Numbered from the stretch's first letter, positions 1 to 11,215 are shown. The stretch: 64,000 nucleotides of DNA from Prorocentrum cordatum (GCA_963575745.1 CAUYUJ010021069.1:1-64000); one strand, 5' to 3'. Notes: generated from the letters alone by a model not told the origin. Made by a program: numbers and translations.

Positions 1-118
1 TTGCAACGACGACGATTATGATGCTGATGCTGATGCTGATGATGATGATGGTGATCATGCTGCTGATGATAATGATTCTGATGATGATAATGATAATGAT
101 GATGCTGATGATGATGAC

Positions 119-152
<34 letters not shown>

Positions 153-1645
153 GTGATGAAGATGATGACGATCATGATGATGATACTGTTGATGATGATT
201 GCGACGATGCTTCTGTTGACGGTGCGGATGATGACGATGATGATTGTGTTGATGGTGATGATGTTGACAATGATGCTGATAAGGTTGACTATTATGTTGA
301 TCATGATGGTGGTGATGATGATGAAGATGTGGGCGATGATGCGAAGTTGAAGATGATATGACACGGCTATTGTAGTTGTGATGCGGATGATGACATTGAT
401 GTTGTTGGTGCTGATACACGTTTTGTTTAGGATTCTGGTTGTGCTTAGGATGGCACTGCCGATGATGACGCTGCTGCTGCTGCTGCTGATGATGATGATG
501 ATGATTGTGGTGATTGATGCTGCTGATGACGATGATGACGAGGATGACGATGTCGATGATGATGATGATGGGGATGCCGATGGTGGGAATTACGAAGACG
601 ATGATGATGCTGATGACTATGGTGATGATACTGTTACTGCTTCTGCTGATGATGTGATGACGCTGTTGATGATGATGATGATGATCATGATGATGATGAT
701 AATGATGCTGATGACAGCGCGATGATGATGATGACGATGTTGATGACGATGATGACGATGATGATGATGATGCTGGTGGCGGTGGTAGTGGTGATGATGA
801 CGATGATGGCGACGACGAAAATGACGATGAGGATGATGACAATGATGATGATGACGATGACGATGATGATGATGCTGATGATGATGATTGCGATGTTTCT
901 GCTGATGGTGACGATGACAATGACGATGATGATTGATGATGAAGGATGATGGTTATTATCATGTTTATTGATTCGCACTGTTTATTTTTGATGATGGTGA
1001 CGATGATGATGATGCTGATGCTGATCCTGCTGATGATGATGATGATGTTGAGGACGACCATTTTGCTGATGATGATGACGTCGATGATGATGAAGATGTT
1101 TTTGCTGAATTTGATGGTGCTGACGATGCCGATGACGATGATGATGGTGATGGCGATGATGATACTGATGATGATGACGATACCGATGATGACTATTTTG
1201 TTGTTGAATTTGATGATGCTGACGATGCCGATGACGATGCCGATGATGCTGCTGATGCTGATGCTGATGATGATGACGATGGTGATTGTGATGGCGATGA
1301 TGATGATGATGATGATGATGATGGTGATGGTGATGATGATGATGATGATGATCATGATAATCATGATGACGATGACGGCAATGATGACGACAATGATGAC
1401 GATGATGATGATGACGATGATGATGATGATGATGATGAATGGCATGCTGATGATGCTGATGATGCTGATGATGCTGATGATGATGATGATGACTATTCTG
1501 ATGATGGTGCTACCGATGATGCTAACGATGCTTATGCCTAGCTGATGATGATGCTGGTGCTGCTGCTGATGATGATGATGATTATGTTGGTGATGATGAT
1601 GGTGATGGTGATGATGGTGATGCGGATGACGGTGATTATAATAAC
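1..1645. repeat. Compound GAT/GAC trinucleotide microsatellite
   Basis: Almost the whole stretch is imperfect (GAT)n with GAC, GCT, GGT and TTT variants. All frames stay open by composition, giving artificial poly-Met, poly-Asp and poly-Ile/Ser peptides. The left end is truncated by the window edge. Codon-like third-position preference, a defined start and non-repetitive protein sequence are all absent, so I do not call a gene. Confidence 0.95.
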
Positions 1646-1714
1646 TACACTATGAGGATCTGAGGGAGAGGAGCAAGAGGAGGAGAAGGGTTAGGGGAGG
1701 AGGATGAGGGCGAT

Positions 1715-1733
1715 TCTGAGGATGATGATGATC

Positions 1734-1790
<57 letters not shown>

Positions 1791-1834
1791 GGTTGATGGT
1801 GATGATGATATTGATGATGATGATGATAATGGTA

Positions 1835-1872
<38 letters not shown>

Positions 1873-1945
1873 TGGGATGCTGATGATGATGATGCTGATG
1901 ATGCTGATGATGGTGATGATGATGATGATGATGATGATGAGGTTG
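1715..1945. repeat. GAT microsatellite, second block
   Basis: Near-perfect (GAT)n separated from the first block by about 70 bases of purine-rich sequence (GAGGAG-type). Poly-Ser and poly-His frames on the opposite strand are shadows. Confidence 0.95.
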
Positions 1946-2487
1946 ATGCTGAAGCGAAAGATGCCCCAGGGTATCCGGAGTTTTGCCACACGTCTCATGT
2001 CTCCTCATCGTCGTCGCCATCATCGCCATCACCGTCGCCGTCGGCGGCCCAGCACGCGCGCGGTGTGGGTCTTATCATCGTCAGCATCCCTACCACCATC
2101 GTAACGTCATCGTCGTCATCATTGTCATTATCATCACCCCCCTCCTCCTCCTCCTGCTCCTGCTCCTCCTGCTTCTCCTCCTCCTTTCCTTCCCCCATCT
2201 TCGGCCTCGTGTTCCTCCTTCGCCTTTCTTGCTCCTCCGTCCCTCCTCCTCCCTCCCGGTCTCCTCCCGCCTCTGTGCTATGAACCTCCGCGGGCGGGCC
2301 AGGTCAGGCGCAACGAGACGTGGAGCATGCCTTCGCGGGGCGGGTGCGAGCATCCGCGCAGAGTCGTTGCGCTGAGTCCGTGGGATGACAGGCGCGCGGT
2401 CAGGATGAGGGGGAAGAAGCCAGCAACCTTCTCCTCCTCCCTCCTTCCTCCCCGTAGGGTCATCCGCATATCTGTGCCCCACATCTA
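1946..2487. other. No gene seen; contains a short TCC tract
   Basis: Mixed sequence with a (TCC)n-rich stretch around 2135-2270. Several overlapping short frames are open on both strands, but none has recognisable protein character. Confidence 0.7.
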
Positions 2488-2580
2488 GATGTATGTATGT
2501 ATGTATGTATGTATGTATGTATGAATGTATTTATGTATATATACAGATGTATGTGTATGTATTCATATATACATACACAC
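2488..2580. repeat. ATGT tetranucleotide tract and AT/CA-rich tail
   Basis: About nine ATGT units (2488-2525) decay into a TATATACA-type sequence. Confidence 0.9.
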
Positions 2581-2610
2581 ACGTGTGGCCGCAGGTCGCC
2601 GCAAGTCATC

Positions 2611-2660
<50 letters not shown>

Positions 2661-2855
2661 GTGATGATGCTGATACTGATGATGATGATGATGATGATGA
2701 TGAGGATGAGGATGAGGATGAGGATGAGGATGGGATGCGATGAGGATGATGTGATGATGATGATGATGATGATGATTGATGATGATGATGATGCTGATGC
2801 TGATGCTGATGCTGATGATGATGATGATGATGAGGAGGAGGAGGAGGAGGAGGTT
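2611..2855. repeat. GAT / GAGGAT / GGA compound microsatellite
   Basis: (GAT)n grades into (GAGGAT)n, then (GATGCT)n, then (GGA)n at 2832-2852. The ordered change of unit suggests slippage plus point mutation along one original tract. Confidence 0.93.
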
Positions 2856-2985
2856 CTTCAGCATTTTCCAGTTTTTACCTAACAGCTTGTTCTGATAGGT
2901 TTCTAGTAGGGTCAAAAGAGAGCAGCAGATGACTCCACAGGGAGGTCTGGGCGGGTGCCGGACAGGGTGCCGCAGAAAGCCAACA

Positions 2986-3478
2986 GTCACACACTTCGTG
3001 CTTTTCGACCTCCCAGAACTCCATTCCCGGGCCACATTCTGAATGCCCGGAGCCAACTGTAGGCCACTTCGTGGTCTTCGACTTCCCGGAACTCCATTCC
3101 CGGGCCACATTTTGAATGCCCGGAGCCAGCTGTAGGCCACTTCGTGGTCTTCGAGCCCCCAGAACTCCATTCCCGGGCCACAGTTTGAATGCCCGGAGCC
3201 AATTTTAAGCCACTTCGTGCTCTTCGAGTTCCCAGAACTCCATTCCCGGGCCAGATTTTGGATGCCCGGAGCCAACTGTAGGCCACTTCGTGGTCTTCGA
3301 GTTCCCAGAACTCCATTCCCGGGCCAGATTTTGGATGCCCGGAGCCAACTGTAGGCCACTTCGTGGTCTTCGAGTTCCCAGAACTCCATTCCTGGGCCTG
3401 ATTTTGAATGCCCGGAGCCAACTGTAGGCCACTTCGTGGTCTTCGAGTTCCCAGAACTCCATTCCTGGGCCACATTTG
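2986..3478. repeat. 73-bp tandem repeat, about 7 copies
   Basis: The word CCATTCCCGGGCCA recurs at about 3021, 3094, 3167, 3240, 3313, 3386 and 3459, exactly 73 bp apart. Each unit also carries GGCCACTTCGTG and TGCCCGGAGCCA. Because 73 is not a multiple of 3, the peptide repeat on the minus strand cycles through frames, which argues against coding function. Confidence 0.93.
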
Positions 3479-3483
3479 AATTG

Positions 3484-3715
3484 GCTTGAAGGCAGGCTGA
3501 GGTTGAGGCTGATGCAGGCTGATGCTGAGGCAGACTGAGGCTGAGGCTGAGGCTGATGCAGGGTGAGGCTGAGGCAGGCTGAGGCTGAGGCCGAGGCTGA
3601 AGGCAGACTGAGGCTGAGGCTGGAAGCAGGCTGAGGCTGAGGCTGAGGCAGGCTGAGGCTGAGGCAGGCTGAGGCTGAGGCTGAGGCAGGCTGAGGCTGA
3701 GGCTGTGTCTGTGAC
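3484..3715. repeat. GGCTGA hexanucleotide minisatellite
   Basis: Imperfect (GGCTGA)n with interspersed GGCAGACTGA variants directly follows the 73-bp array. The reverse strand gives a Leu/Ser/Pro/Gln-rich shadow frame. Confidence 0.9.
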
Positions 3716-3866
3716 TGCCGTTGCCACTGCGACTGTCATCGCGAATGCGACTACGACTGCGAGAACAGCACAATTCTACAACTGGATTCCAATCTGAATC
3801 TTAAGTGGAATGCTTCCAGATATGCTCCTACACATCGCTGTTAGGTTGCTTTGCCGGGATAATTTG

Positions 3867-4290
3867 CTCGTTCCGTTTGTCGACGCTCCAACACCGCCCA
3901 AGTCGCTGCCCAGACTGCACCAAAGAAGCCCGAAAGGGCGCCAAGACCTACGAGGTGGCCAATCTGGCCCAGAGGTCCCAAGACGGCCCTCAAATGAGAC
4001 CCGACAGGGTTTAGCAGGCGGCCGAGGAACCCCAGTATTGCCCCCCGAAGGAGTCTCGGACAGGGCCCTACAGAGGCCTCCGCGAGGTCCCCAGCACGGC
4101 TGCAACCAGCATGTTTCCGGAAGCCTTTCCGGGAATATGATTGTCGCCGCCAGTCATTGGAGCGGGAGGTTCTCACGTATTTCCCCGTTTCGGCTCGTTC
4201 CGCTTGCCGACGCTCCACGAATGCCCAGGACGCCTCTCATATTGCACCAGAGCGCCCCAGGAAGGGGCTGAGACGGCCCAAGAGGTGGCT
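3867..4290. repeat. Two diverged ~95-bp direct repeats of the CCAAGA/CTTGG minisatellite family
   Basis: A segment beginning GCTCGTTCCG...GACGCTCCA at 3867 recurs at 4193 (offset about 326 bp). Both run on into GGCGCCAAGACC-like or GGCCCAAGAGG words. The GACGCTCCA junction and the CCAAGA words match the arrays at 33.2-33.9 kb in the same orientation and at 30 and 40 kb in reverse complement. Confidence 0.6.
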
Positions 4291-4880
4291 TTGCGCACAG
4301 CAGGCAATATGATACCCCCCCGCCGTCCCTATCACCAAACTACCCAAAGTGCTCGCGGAGCCCGCGAGCATGACCCAAGATTTTGCCCACAGAGTATTTT
4401 GTATTGTTTGTTGACAGTGGTGGTGTGGGGGGTCCCATTTTTCCTGGTTGGCTGCTGGTCGTTTCGGGGAGGAGAACCTAATCACAGGGAACAGTTATAA
4501 GCACCTCCCCGAAGGGGAAGAAGGGGGTTGGAAGAGGGAACTCTCAAAACCGCTCACACCCTCAATGGCTGGTGGGATTAGTTCGCCCCCTCCAAGTTTC
4601 CATGCGACGAGCAGAGCAGCATCTATTTGCTTCTGCGTGCTGTGGTGCCACGTGACGACAACACATTACAATCGACCATCGATTTCTTCTTCCTGTCCTT
4701 GTGATCGTCGTCGTCGTCGTCGGCGTGGGCGTTGTCGTCGTTTTCACCCTTCTTCTTCCTCGTCAACCTCCTCGTTTCCAGTGATAATCTCCAAAACTTT
4801 TCGAATTCTTGGGCCCATGTTGCCCCCCGCCATCCCAAACAACCCAGAATCCCGCCTCCCCTTTCTTTCTCCCCTCCCTC
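4291..4880. other. No gene seen
   Basis: Mixed-composition sequence with a short GTC-rich patch at 4708-4740. Frames are short and have no recognisable domain. Confidence 0.6.
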
Positions 4881-5525
4881 TGGCCTTCTTCCCCCCTTCC
4901 TCCTCCTTCTCCTCCTCCTCCTCCTCCTTTCACTCCTGTCCCCCCCCCTTCCCCCTCCTTCCCCTTCCTGCTACTCATTATCCTCGTGCCCTCCCCTCTT
5001 TGCCCCCTACTCCTCCCTCTGCCTCCCCTGTGGCCCCGCGAGGCCCGTGAGGACGAGAACGCTCGACTCCAGGCTCGCGGTCGCCGTGGGCCCGCTGGGC
5101 CTGCAGGCTGGGCCTGCTGCGGGGTGCGTCGTTGGAGGACTTTCGCTCCTCCTCCTCCTCCTCCTCCTCCTCCTCCTCATCCTCCTCCTCCCTCCTCTTC
5201 CTCCTCCTCCCCTCTCATCCTCTTCCTCTCCTCATCCTCCTGCTCCTGCTTCTGCTTCTGCTCTGCTCCTGCTGCTGCTCCTCCTCCTCCCTCCTCCTCC
5301 GTCTCCTCTGCTCCGCTCCTGGTCCTCACCTCCTCCTCCTCCGTCTCTTGCTCTGTCCTGCTCCTGCTCCCCCCCCCTCCTCTCCTCTCCTCCTCCTCCT
5401 CCTTCCCCATCCTCCTCCTCCTCTCTCCTCCTCATCCTCCTCCTCCTCCTCCTCCTCCTGCCTGGCTCCTGCTCCTCCTCCTCCTCCTCCTCCTCCTCCT
5501 CCTCCTCCTCTTCTTCCGCCTCCCT
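4880..5525. repeat. Long TCC pyrimidine tract
   Basis: Imperfect (TCC)n, broken at 5035-5145 by a GC-rich non-repetitive island, with a run of about 14 near-perfect units ending near 5515. Poly-Ser, poly-Leu and poly-Pro frames are artefacts. Confidence 0.93.
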
Positions 5526-5810
5526 CTTCGATCACGCCCCTCCTTGGCCTCCGACCTCGCTTCCCCCGCGAAGCCCAGCGGTTGCACTTCCCTGGCGGGC
5601 GACCAACCTTCGAATTGGCGGGCGACCAGCCCGAGGTTTTGTTGCTTGACAGGTAGGTCGGTTGCAAATACATCCGACACTTTTTCCCCCAACCATCCTG
5701 TGGTGTTGGATCTTCGTTTTGAAGAGACGGTCCCCGCGTTCTGCTCCTCCTTCCTCCCTCCTCCTCGCCGTCCTCCCTTCTCCCTGCGTTTCACCCACCC
5801 TTTACAGCGC

Positions 5811-6790
5811 TGCGTGGGCCCATAGGGAGCTCCACCGAAGGCCCCAGTGCCACCGCCCGCATGCGTCAGTCACACCCATTTCGGCACACCCCTCACAGGC
5901 ATCGTGGCCGCATAGGGAGCTCCACCGAAGGCCCCAGTGGGACCGCCCGCATGCGTCCCCCACTCCTATTTCGGCACACCCCTCCCAAGTTTCTCGGCCC
6001 CATCGGGAGCTCCACCGAAGGCCCAAGTACCACCGCCCGCATGCGTCCCGAAAACCCATTTCGGCACACCCCTCACACGCATCGTGGCCGCATAAGGAGC
6101 TCCACCGAAAGTCCCAGTTTGACCGCCCGTATTCGTCCCCCACACCCATTTCGGCACACCCTTCACACGTTTCGTGGCCCCTTGGGGAACTCCACCGAAG
6201 GCCCCAGTGGGACCGCCCGCATGCGTCAGTCACACCCATTTCGGCACACCCCTCACACGTGTCGGGGCCCCATAAGGAGCTCCACCGACGGCCCCAGTGC
6301 CACCGCCCGCATGCGTCAGTCACACCTATGTCGGCACACCCCTCACAGGCATCGTGGCCGCATAGGGAGCTCCGCCGAAGGCCCCAGTGGGACCGCCCGC
6401 ATGCGTCAGTCACACCCGTTTCGGTACGTCCCTTACACGTTTTGTGGCACCATGAGGAGCTCCACCGAAGGTCCCAGTGGGACCGCCCGCATGCATCAGT
6501 CACACTCATGTCGGCACACCCCTCACACGTTTCGTGGCCCCACAGGGAGCTCCACCGACGGCCCCAGTGCCACCGCCCGCATACGTCACCCACGCCCTCT
6601 TCCGCACACCCTTCCCAAGTTTCACGGCCACATAGGGAGCCACCGAAGGCCCCAGTGCCACCGCCCGCATGCCGCACCCATTTCGGTACTCCCCTCACAC
6701 GTTTCGTGGCCCCATAAGGAGCTCCACCGAAGGTCCCAGTGCCACCGCCCGCATGCGTCAGTCACACCCACTTCGGCACCCCCCCGCCCG
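5811..6790 (+). repeat. 90-bp tandem array, about 11 units
   Basis: Units start at 5821, 5911, 6001, 6091, 6181, 6271, 6361, 6451 and 6541, exactly 90 bp apart, then 6631 and 6713 after small deletions. Each contains GGAGCTCCACCGA, GACCGCCCGCATGCGTC and TTTCGGCACACCCCTCACA. Because 90 is 30 codons, frames stay open for up to about 400 codons on both strands, so length is no evidence of coding. The same family lies in reverse orientation at 41.35-43.18 kb. Confidence 0.95.
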
Positions 6791-6793
6791 AAG

Positions 6794-7078
6794 CACCTGC
6801 CGCTGGGGTTTTGGGTGCGCTTGGAGAAGTGCGCGGGCGCGCCCTTCGTGGACGAGCCTAAACGCCGCGACGACAGCCTCGTGGGGGACCTCGCCGGCCC
6901 GCTGGTGTTCATCGGGCTCCGCGCGTCGGAGCCGTTCACCTTCCGCACTTCCAGGGTGACCCGAGCAGGCTTCCCGTTCTCGCACGGCAGGGTTATCGCC
7001 GCGGCGGCGTGCCAGGGGTGTGCCTTGCGAGAAGGCGACGGGGCGAGGGAACGGCGCCCCCCCGGCAGTCACCGCTGA
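6794..7078 (+). pseudogene. SF1 helicase C-terminal fragment (Pif1-like), part 1
   Basis: The frame running out of the 90-bp array becomes ordinary protein from about 6797 (LPLGFWVRLEKC...). It includes PLVFIGLRASEPF and then TRAGFPFSHGRVIAAAACQG. The last piece resembles motif V of superfamily-1 helicases (FPL..a.a.T.hk.QG), the ssDNA-contacting segment of Pif1/RecD-like enzymes. The expected Thr and Lys before the QG are changed, and the frame ends at 7078. The N-terminal Walker motifs are not present upstream, where the tandem array sits. I recognised the family from motif pattern only. It could belong to a Helitron-type transposon or to a dispersed helicase gene family. Confidence 0.5.
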
Positions 7079-7199
7079 ATTTTCTGGGCGCGAGCGGTCC
7101 GCAGCCAGACCTTCTCTCGGTCCTGTGAGCCCTCGCCCTGGGCCGTCGACTGTCCGGCGCGCCGCTTTCTCGGCCGACGCCCCCCGGGCGCGATCCTGG

Positions 7200-7460
7200 A
7201 CTGCGCGCCGCGAGGTCGGGAACGGCAGAGAGGGCGACGACTGGTGGCTGGAGCTCTGCACGCTGCTCTCGCGCGCCACGCGCCGCGACGACCTTCTGCT
7301 CATGCGGACGCCGCGCGTCGAGTTCTTCTTGGCAGGGCCGCCGGAGGGCATTGCGGAAGCAGCTGGGGCAGTTTGCGGCGCGCGCGAAGCGGTGCAGGAG
7401 GGGGGCGACGGCCCTTGCCAGGGAGCTCGGCTTCGCCGAGTTTATCCGCGGGGCCTGGCC
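7200..7460 (+). pseudogene. SF1 helicase C-terminal fragment, part 2
   Basis: After about 120 bases of unmatched sequence and a frame change, DDWWLELCTLLSRATRRDD appears at about 7235, followed by LLLMRTPRVEFFLAGPP. This fits helicase motif VI (YVALSRa...L.L), the arginine-containing ATP-sensing segment. A second shift to the frame at 7351 gives LRKQLGQFAARAKRCRRGA and ARELGFAEFI, a plausible helical C-terminus. The three pieces in the right order over about 660 bp support one decayed gene with at least two frameshifts and an internal insertion. Expression is unlikely. Confidence 0.5.
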
Positions 7461-8100
7461 GGAGGGGCGCCCCGCCCGAACCGCGCCTGCCGATTGCCCA
7501 ACTAACTCCCTGGCCTCGCGCCGCGGACGACCTGCGCGCGTCGCTGGGGCCCTCTCGGGGCGGCCGGCGCGCGTCGCGGGAATTCCACGCCGCGCTCTGC
7601 CCGGCGCCTCGCTCGCCCGTCGTCGCTCTGCCCAGCGGCCAAGGCCTTGCCCGCTATCAGCTAGCCAGCTTGCTCTCCTTGCTCCGCGCCACGAACGGCC
7701 TGCGCGCGTCGCGGGGGCCCCGCGTCGCGCTGCGCCCGCGGCCTTGGGCTTTGGAGTGCACAGTCAAAGACGGGGGGAAAGAAGGGGAGAAACCAGGCGC
7801 GATCCTCGCGAGGGGCGCGCCGACATGGGCGTCGCGGCGCGCGGGCGCTGCCGTCGGGATTCCCGGGGGGGCGCCCTGCGGCGGCCACGCTCAGCGTCGC
7901 GAGTGCTCAGAGTCGAGCAGACCCAAACCATTCGCAGTCATGTGCATTTACACTCGGCGTGCCCATGCTCGCATTCATGCGCATAGATTCATTCCCGCGC
8001 AGACTCATTCGCAATCAGACTCACCGGCGCTCAGAGTCACCCGCGCTCAGTCTCTCGTGCTTAGACCTGTCCGCTCCGTTCGCGTTGCGTGCCCCGCCGC
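7461..8100. other. GC-rich sequence, no gene seen
   Basis: CGCG-rich sequence with short repeated words (GGCCTGCGCGCGTCGC at about 7527 and 7698; ACTCATTCGCA-like words near 7930-8040). Open frames are Arg/Ala-rich compositional artefacts. Confidence 0.6.
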
Positions 8101-8102
8101 GA

Positions 8103-8215
8103 GCATTTCGGCGCGCCGCTGATGCGGTTCGTGGCCCCGTGGGGAGCGCCGCCGAAGAATCAATTCACGATTGCGGTGCTCGCAACTGCATGTGTCTGGG
8201 CCTTTCGCCAGGATT
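8103..8215 (+). repeat. Terminal unit and unique tail of the 90-bp repeat family
   Basis: One diverged unit (CGGTTCGTGGCCCCGTGGGG) is followed by a non-tandem tail containing ATTCACGATTGCGG, AACTGCATGTG and TTCGCCAGG. The reverse-oriented copy at 41.34-41.43 kb has the same unit-to-tail junction, so this marks a true family boundary. Confidence 0.75.
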
Positions 8216-8470
8216 TTCAATTTCATATTGATTTGCCTGCGTGCATGTGGCGGCTTTGCTCGCCCTGGACGGCGCTGTGGTTCCATGCGAGCTCACTTGC
8301 CTGGTTGAACCGATCCGTTTCCCGCCTCGTTCTAATTCTTGCGGTGCGGATCGCGATTGGGTTGGATCTTATACTCGCGCATCGCGACGCAGTAGGCGGA
8401 GCGCTGACCGCTTTCGGTCCCCGCATGCAGTGAGGTTCAACGAGCGAGACTATAATATCGAACCGATGGC

Positions 8471-8767
8471 GATGATTTCGAAAAGCGCGCGACATCCGCG
8501 GAAGCCACGACGGCGGCAGCCCAGAGGGGCGCGGAGGGGTTGGCGGCAGAGGGTGGCAGGAAGGCCATCGAAGGTATTGACGGGGAGCTGAATAAACAAA
8601 TCGCGGACACCATCAAGAAGGTTGCAGCGATTGGAAGCTTCGCCGGCGCCCAAAGTTTCGACGAGGCGAAGGAGAGCATCGCGGGCCATTTTAGGTTTGA
8701 AGATTCCTTCAGAAATGCATCAGAAAAAGGGGGGAATGTCCACGGATTTTGCACGATTGCGCGATGA
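8471..8767 (+). pseudogene. LINE open reading frame, N-terminal fragment
   Basis: An uninterrupted frame of about 98 codons reads as normal Ala/Glu/Lys-rich, probably helical protein (KQIADTIKKVAAIGSFAGAQ, AGHFRFEDSFRNASEKGGN, VHGFCTIAR) and ends at TGA 8765-8767. Related protein-like text continues in other frames to about 9080 (DEAALEAALASRR; LLVRWDFNETAVELGGEQ), which implies frameshifts. I place it at the N-terminus of the element whose endonuclease and reverse transcriptase follow on the same strand. No domain is recognised in this part. Confidence 0.45.
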
Positions 8768-9341
8768 GGCGGCTCTGGAAGCTGCCTTGGCGAGCAGGCG
8801 GGGGCGCTGTTCAACCGTCGAAGGGCGAGGTGTGGTGTGCTCTGGCCCCCTGCAGGGGCGCGTCCCGTTGTTTTCTCGGCGTCAAGAAGCTGTTGGTCCG
8901 CTGGGATTTCAACGAGACAGCCGTCGAGCTGGGCGGGGAGCAGCTGGTCCTTGGTCCTGGAGGTCGGTGGCGCGGAGGTCTTGCAGGCTGTCGTGGGGGG
9001 CGGCGTCTTGGCGATGAGGTGGCTTGCCGACGGTTGGAAAGACTGCGTTGATTTCGCCGATTCAGGCGAGTTGGCGAGCGCCTAGAGAGCAGTGGGGGGG
9101 CGGCGCGAAAGGCTTTGGGAAAGGCAAGCCCCGTCATTGACGGGGTCGTGGACGGGGTCGCGGGCGCGTCGGCGCAGTTCTGGTCTCGCCCCGCGATCGC
9201 CGCGAAGATGGTGGAACGGGGCGCTGGAGGAGGCAGTTTTGGGGCGCTCGTGGATAGGCTTTGCGAGCTGGTATCTGGTATGTCCAGGGCCTTGCCGAGG
9301 AAAAATGCGTTTGCATTTTGGGGCGCATGCTGTTTTTCAAG

Positions 9342-9842
9342 CTTGGCGTCTTGTGCCTACAGGAGACGTGGAAGGAGGATTCGGATGGCTTCAACAATGC
9401 TGATTTCTAGATCGTTCTATCTGGTTGCTGGGAAGAGCGTGCCCGCGTGGGTTTTGCGGCGTCGCCTTGGGCCCGGCGTGGGACCCGGTGCTTCCTGCGA
9501 TGCGCGGGGGGAGCGGAGGGCGTCGAGATGGAGGTCAGAGGCGGCGCGATCGGCGTTCTCACGGCCTGCGCCCCGCGCGACGAGAAGGCGCCAGAGGGCG
9601 AGTTTCTCTGCTTCGAGAATTTTGCAAGGTGTAAAACAAGTTGTCGGTGGATGGCCGCGATGCTGCGCCATGCTAGAGCTGGCGCTGGTCGGATCGGCTT
9701 CTCCCGAGGGGCTCCGGGATGTTTGGGGCCGCCGATGGGTCGGCCTCCAGTCGGATCTTTTCTCGGCGTCATGCTCGACGCCGCGTCTCAACAGCGGCGC
9801 TGCCGAAGCGCGCTCAGAACGGGAAGGACAGACGTGCGCTGA
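9342..9842 (+). pseudogene. LINE endonuclease (EEP/APE-like) fragment
   Basis: One frame reads LGVLCLQETWKEDSDGF and continues past one in-frame TAG (9408-9410) into SGCWEERARVGFAASPWARR, then VEMEVRGGAIGVLTACAPRD, and ends at 9842. The Q-E-T triad is the metal-binding Glu motif of exonuclease-endonuclease-phosphatase domains. The GVGF-like turn and the I.V.tACAP strand match the next conserved blocks. This enzyme nicks target DNA to prime reverse transcription. The GDFNA motif is not intact and the distal D/H motifs are not seen, so the enzyme is dead. Placement upstream of the reverse transcriptase is normal for APE-type LINEs. Confidence 0.65.
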
Positions 9843-10550
9843 AATAGCCAGCCGATGCAGGACAGTTTACTCGAACGATTGCGGATAGGGCGCCCGGAGG
9901 CCAAGGGGCAGAGTCACTTGATGCCGAATGGGCCGGCGTCGTCGAAGCCCTCAGGGAATGTGGGGGCGCTGTTCCATGGGGTCCGCGTTGCAGCCGGCGG
10001 CCGTGGATCGGCCGGCGCGCGCTTGACGGTGTCGATATGAGGGCGCAGGCGCTCGGAGGACAAGATGAGTGAGCGGTGGGAACTGGGCAAGCGGTGGGGT
10101 GATCAGCGAAGGCCGACAAAACGGCATGGCTTGACAGTTTCATGCAGACGGGGCCCTGGGAAGACCTCGAGCTCGTCCGGGAACCGAGATGACCGGCCCG
10201 ATCCAGCCTCCGCAATGCGGCGAGCGTCCTCATGCCGGTCGACGAGAAAGCCGACGCTATTTCTTTAGATTTGGAAAGCATTCTTGGCGTGTCCGCCTTG
10301 CGCGCTGCGCGGAACCTCCGCGCTTGGGGCCCTGCCTGCAAGCCGGCGAAGAGTTTTTTTTTTTTGTCCGAGATGCACGTCGCAACATTCATCCGCGACG
10401 CGCGGGGTGACCGGGCGCCCAGCGGAGACGACGTGCATTCTGAGTACTGGGGGGTCCTCGCAGTGACTGCGGCGCGCCTCAAGTGCGTCGGGAAGTTCAC
10501 GGGCGCGTGTTGGACAACGGAGCAAACGCCGAAGTATTGGCACAGGGCCA
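9843..10550 (+). other. Linker between LINE endonuclease and reverse transcriptase
   Basis: Protein-like snatches occur in several plus frames (for example LESILGVSALRAARNLRAWG near 10274), but no continuous frame. The spacing is right for the linker of a decayed LINE ORF2. A T11 run lies at 10355-10365. Confidence 0.4.
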
Positions 10551-10551
10551 T

Positions 10552-11215
10552 GGTGACGGCTACGCACCGGAGAGTATATGCCGAATTGCCAGATATCTGC
10601 CGCCAGTCAGCCTACTGAGTGTTGGATGTAAGATTCAGGCGGCCCTTATCAAGTAGCTGCTACTTGGCGCGGGCGCTGAGCGGCGGCCGTCGAAGTTCCA
10701 GCCTTGTTTTCGCAGCGGGCGCAGCGCGCAGGGCGCCGCGTGCTTTCCATGCTGGCGAACTGAAAGAGAGCAGAGAATCCGGCGTGGAAGCGCGTGTATA
10801 TATTAGCGTTAGATTGGAAGCAGGCCTTCGATTCAGTCAACGTCGAATCCATGCTATGGGCTCTGGGGCGCCTCGGCCTTCCGGGAGCTGCCCAGCCGCT
10901 AATGCTTGCAACGGGCGCGCGTTCCAGATGAGGGGCGCGGGGCGCGTGTCGGGCGGGCGGGCCCGGCGATCAGGTATTTCGCAGGGCTGCCTGATGTCGC
11001 CACTTTCCTTCCCAGTTGCCCTGGCAGTCGTCGTGGGCGACGCGGAGGACGGACTCGGACGGCAGTTGTCGGCGCCCGTTGGTCAGCTCATCTGCGCCGA
11101 CGACGCTTTACTGATTGCTCGGGCCGCGGAAGATGGGCAGGAGTGGCTCCGCGTCGCCCAGCCAGCCGCGAGCTTGTTTGGATTGGAGGATTGGAGCTGC
11201 GTTGTGGGGGCCTCA
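10552..11215 (+). pseudogene. LINE reverse transcriptase, palm and fingers
   Basis: Conserved blocks occur in order but in three frames. YLPPVSLLSVGCKIQAALIK (about 10594, stop near 10648) matches the NYRPISLLs.yKI.a.Li block. LDWKQAFDSVNVES (about 10809) carries the first catalytic Asp. GISQGCLMSPLSF (about 10977) matches the QG.pLSP block. ICADDALLIARAAEDGQ (about 11090) carries the ADD catalytic pair, with Ala in place of the usual aromatic residue before DD. The protein would copy element RNA into DNA at a nicked target. At least two frameshifts and one stop make it non-functional. Confidence 0.8.

Noticed and set aside
2460-3773. 437-codon minus-strand ORF
   Set aside because: It crosses the ATGT, GAT, 73-bp and GGCTGA repeats. 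Its protein is entirely low-complexity or cyclic.
4809-5825. 338-codon Pro/Leu/Ser-rich ORF, and similar ORFs at 25.7, 32.0, 46.6, 47.0 and 57.8 kb
   Set aside because: Translations of TCC/GGA tracts.
5662-6717. 351- and 298-codon ORFs on both strands
   Set aside because: The 90-bp tandem unit is a multiple of three, so frames stay open on both strands without selection.
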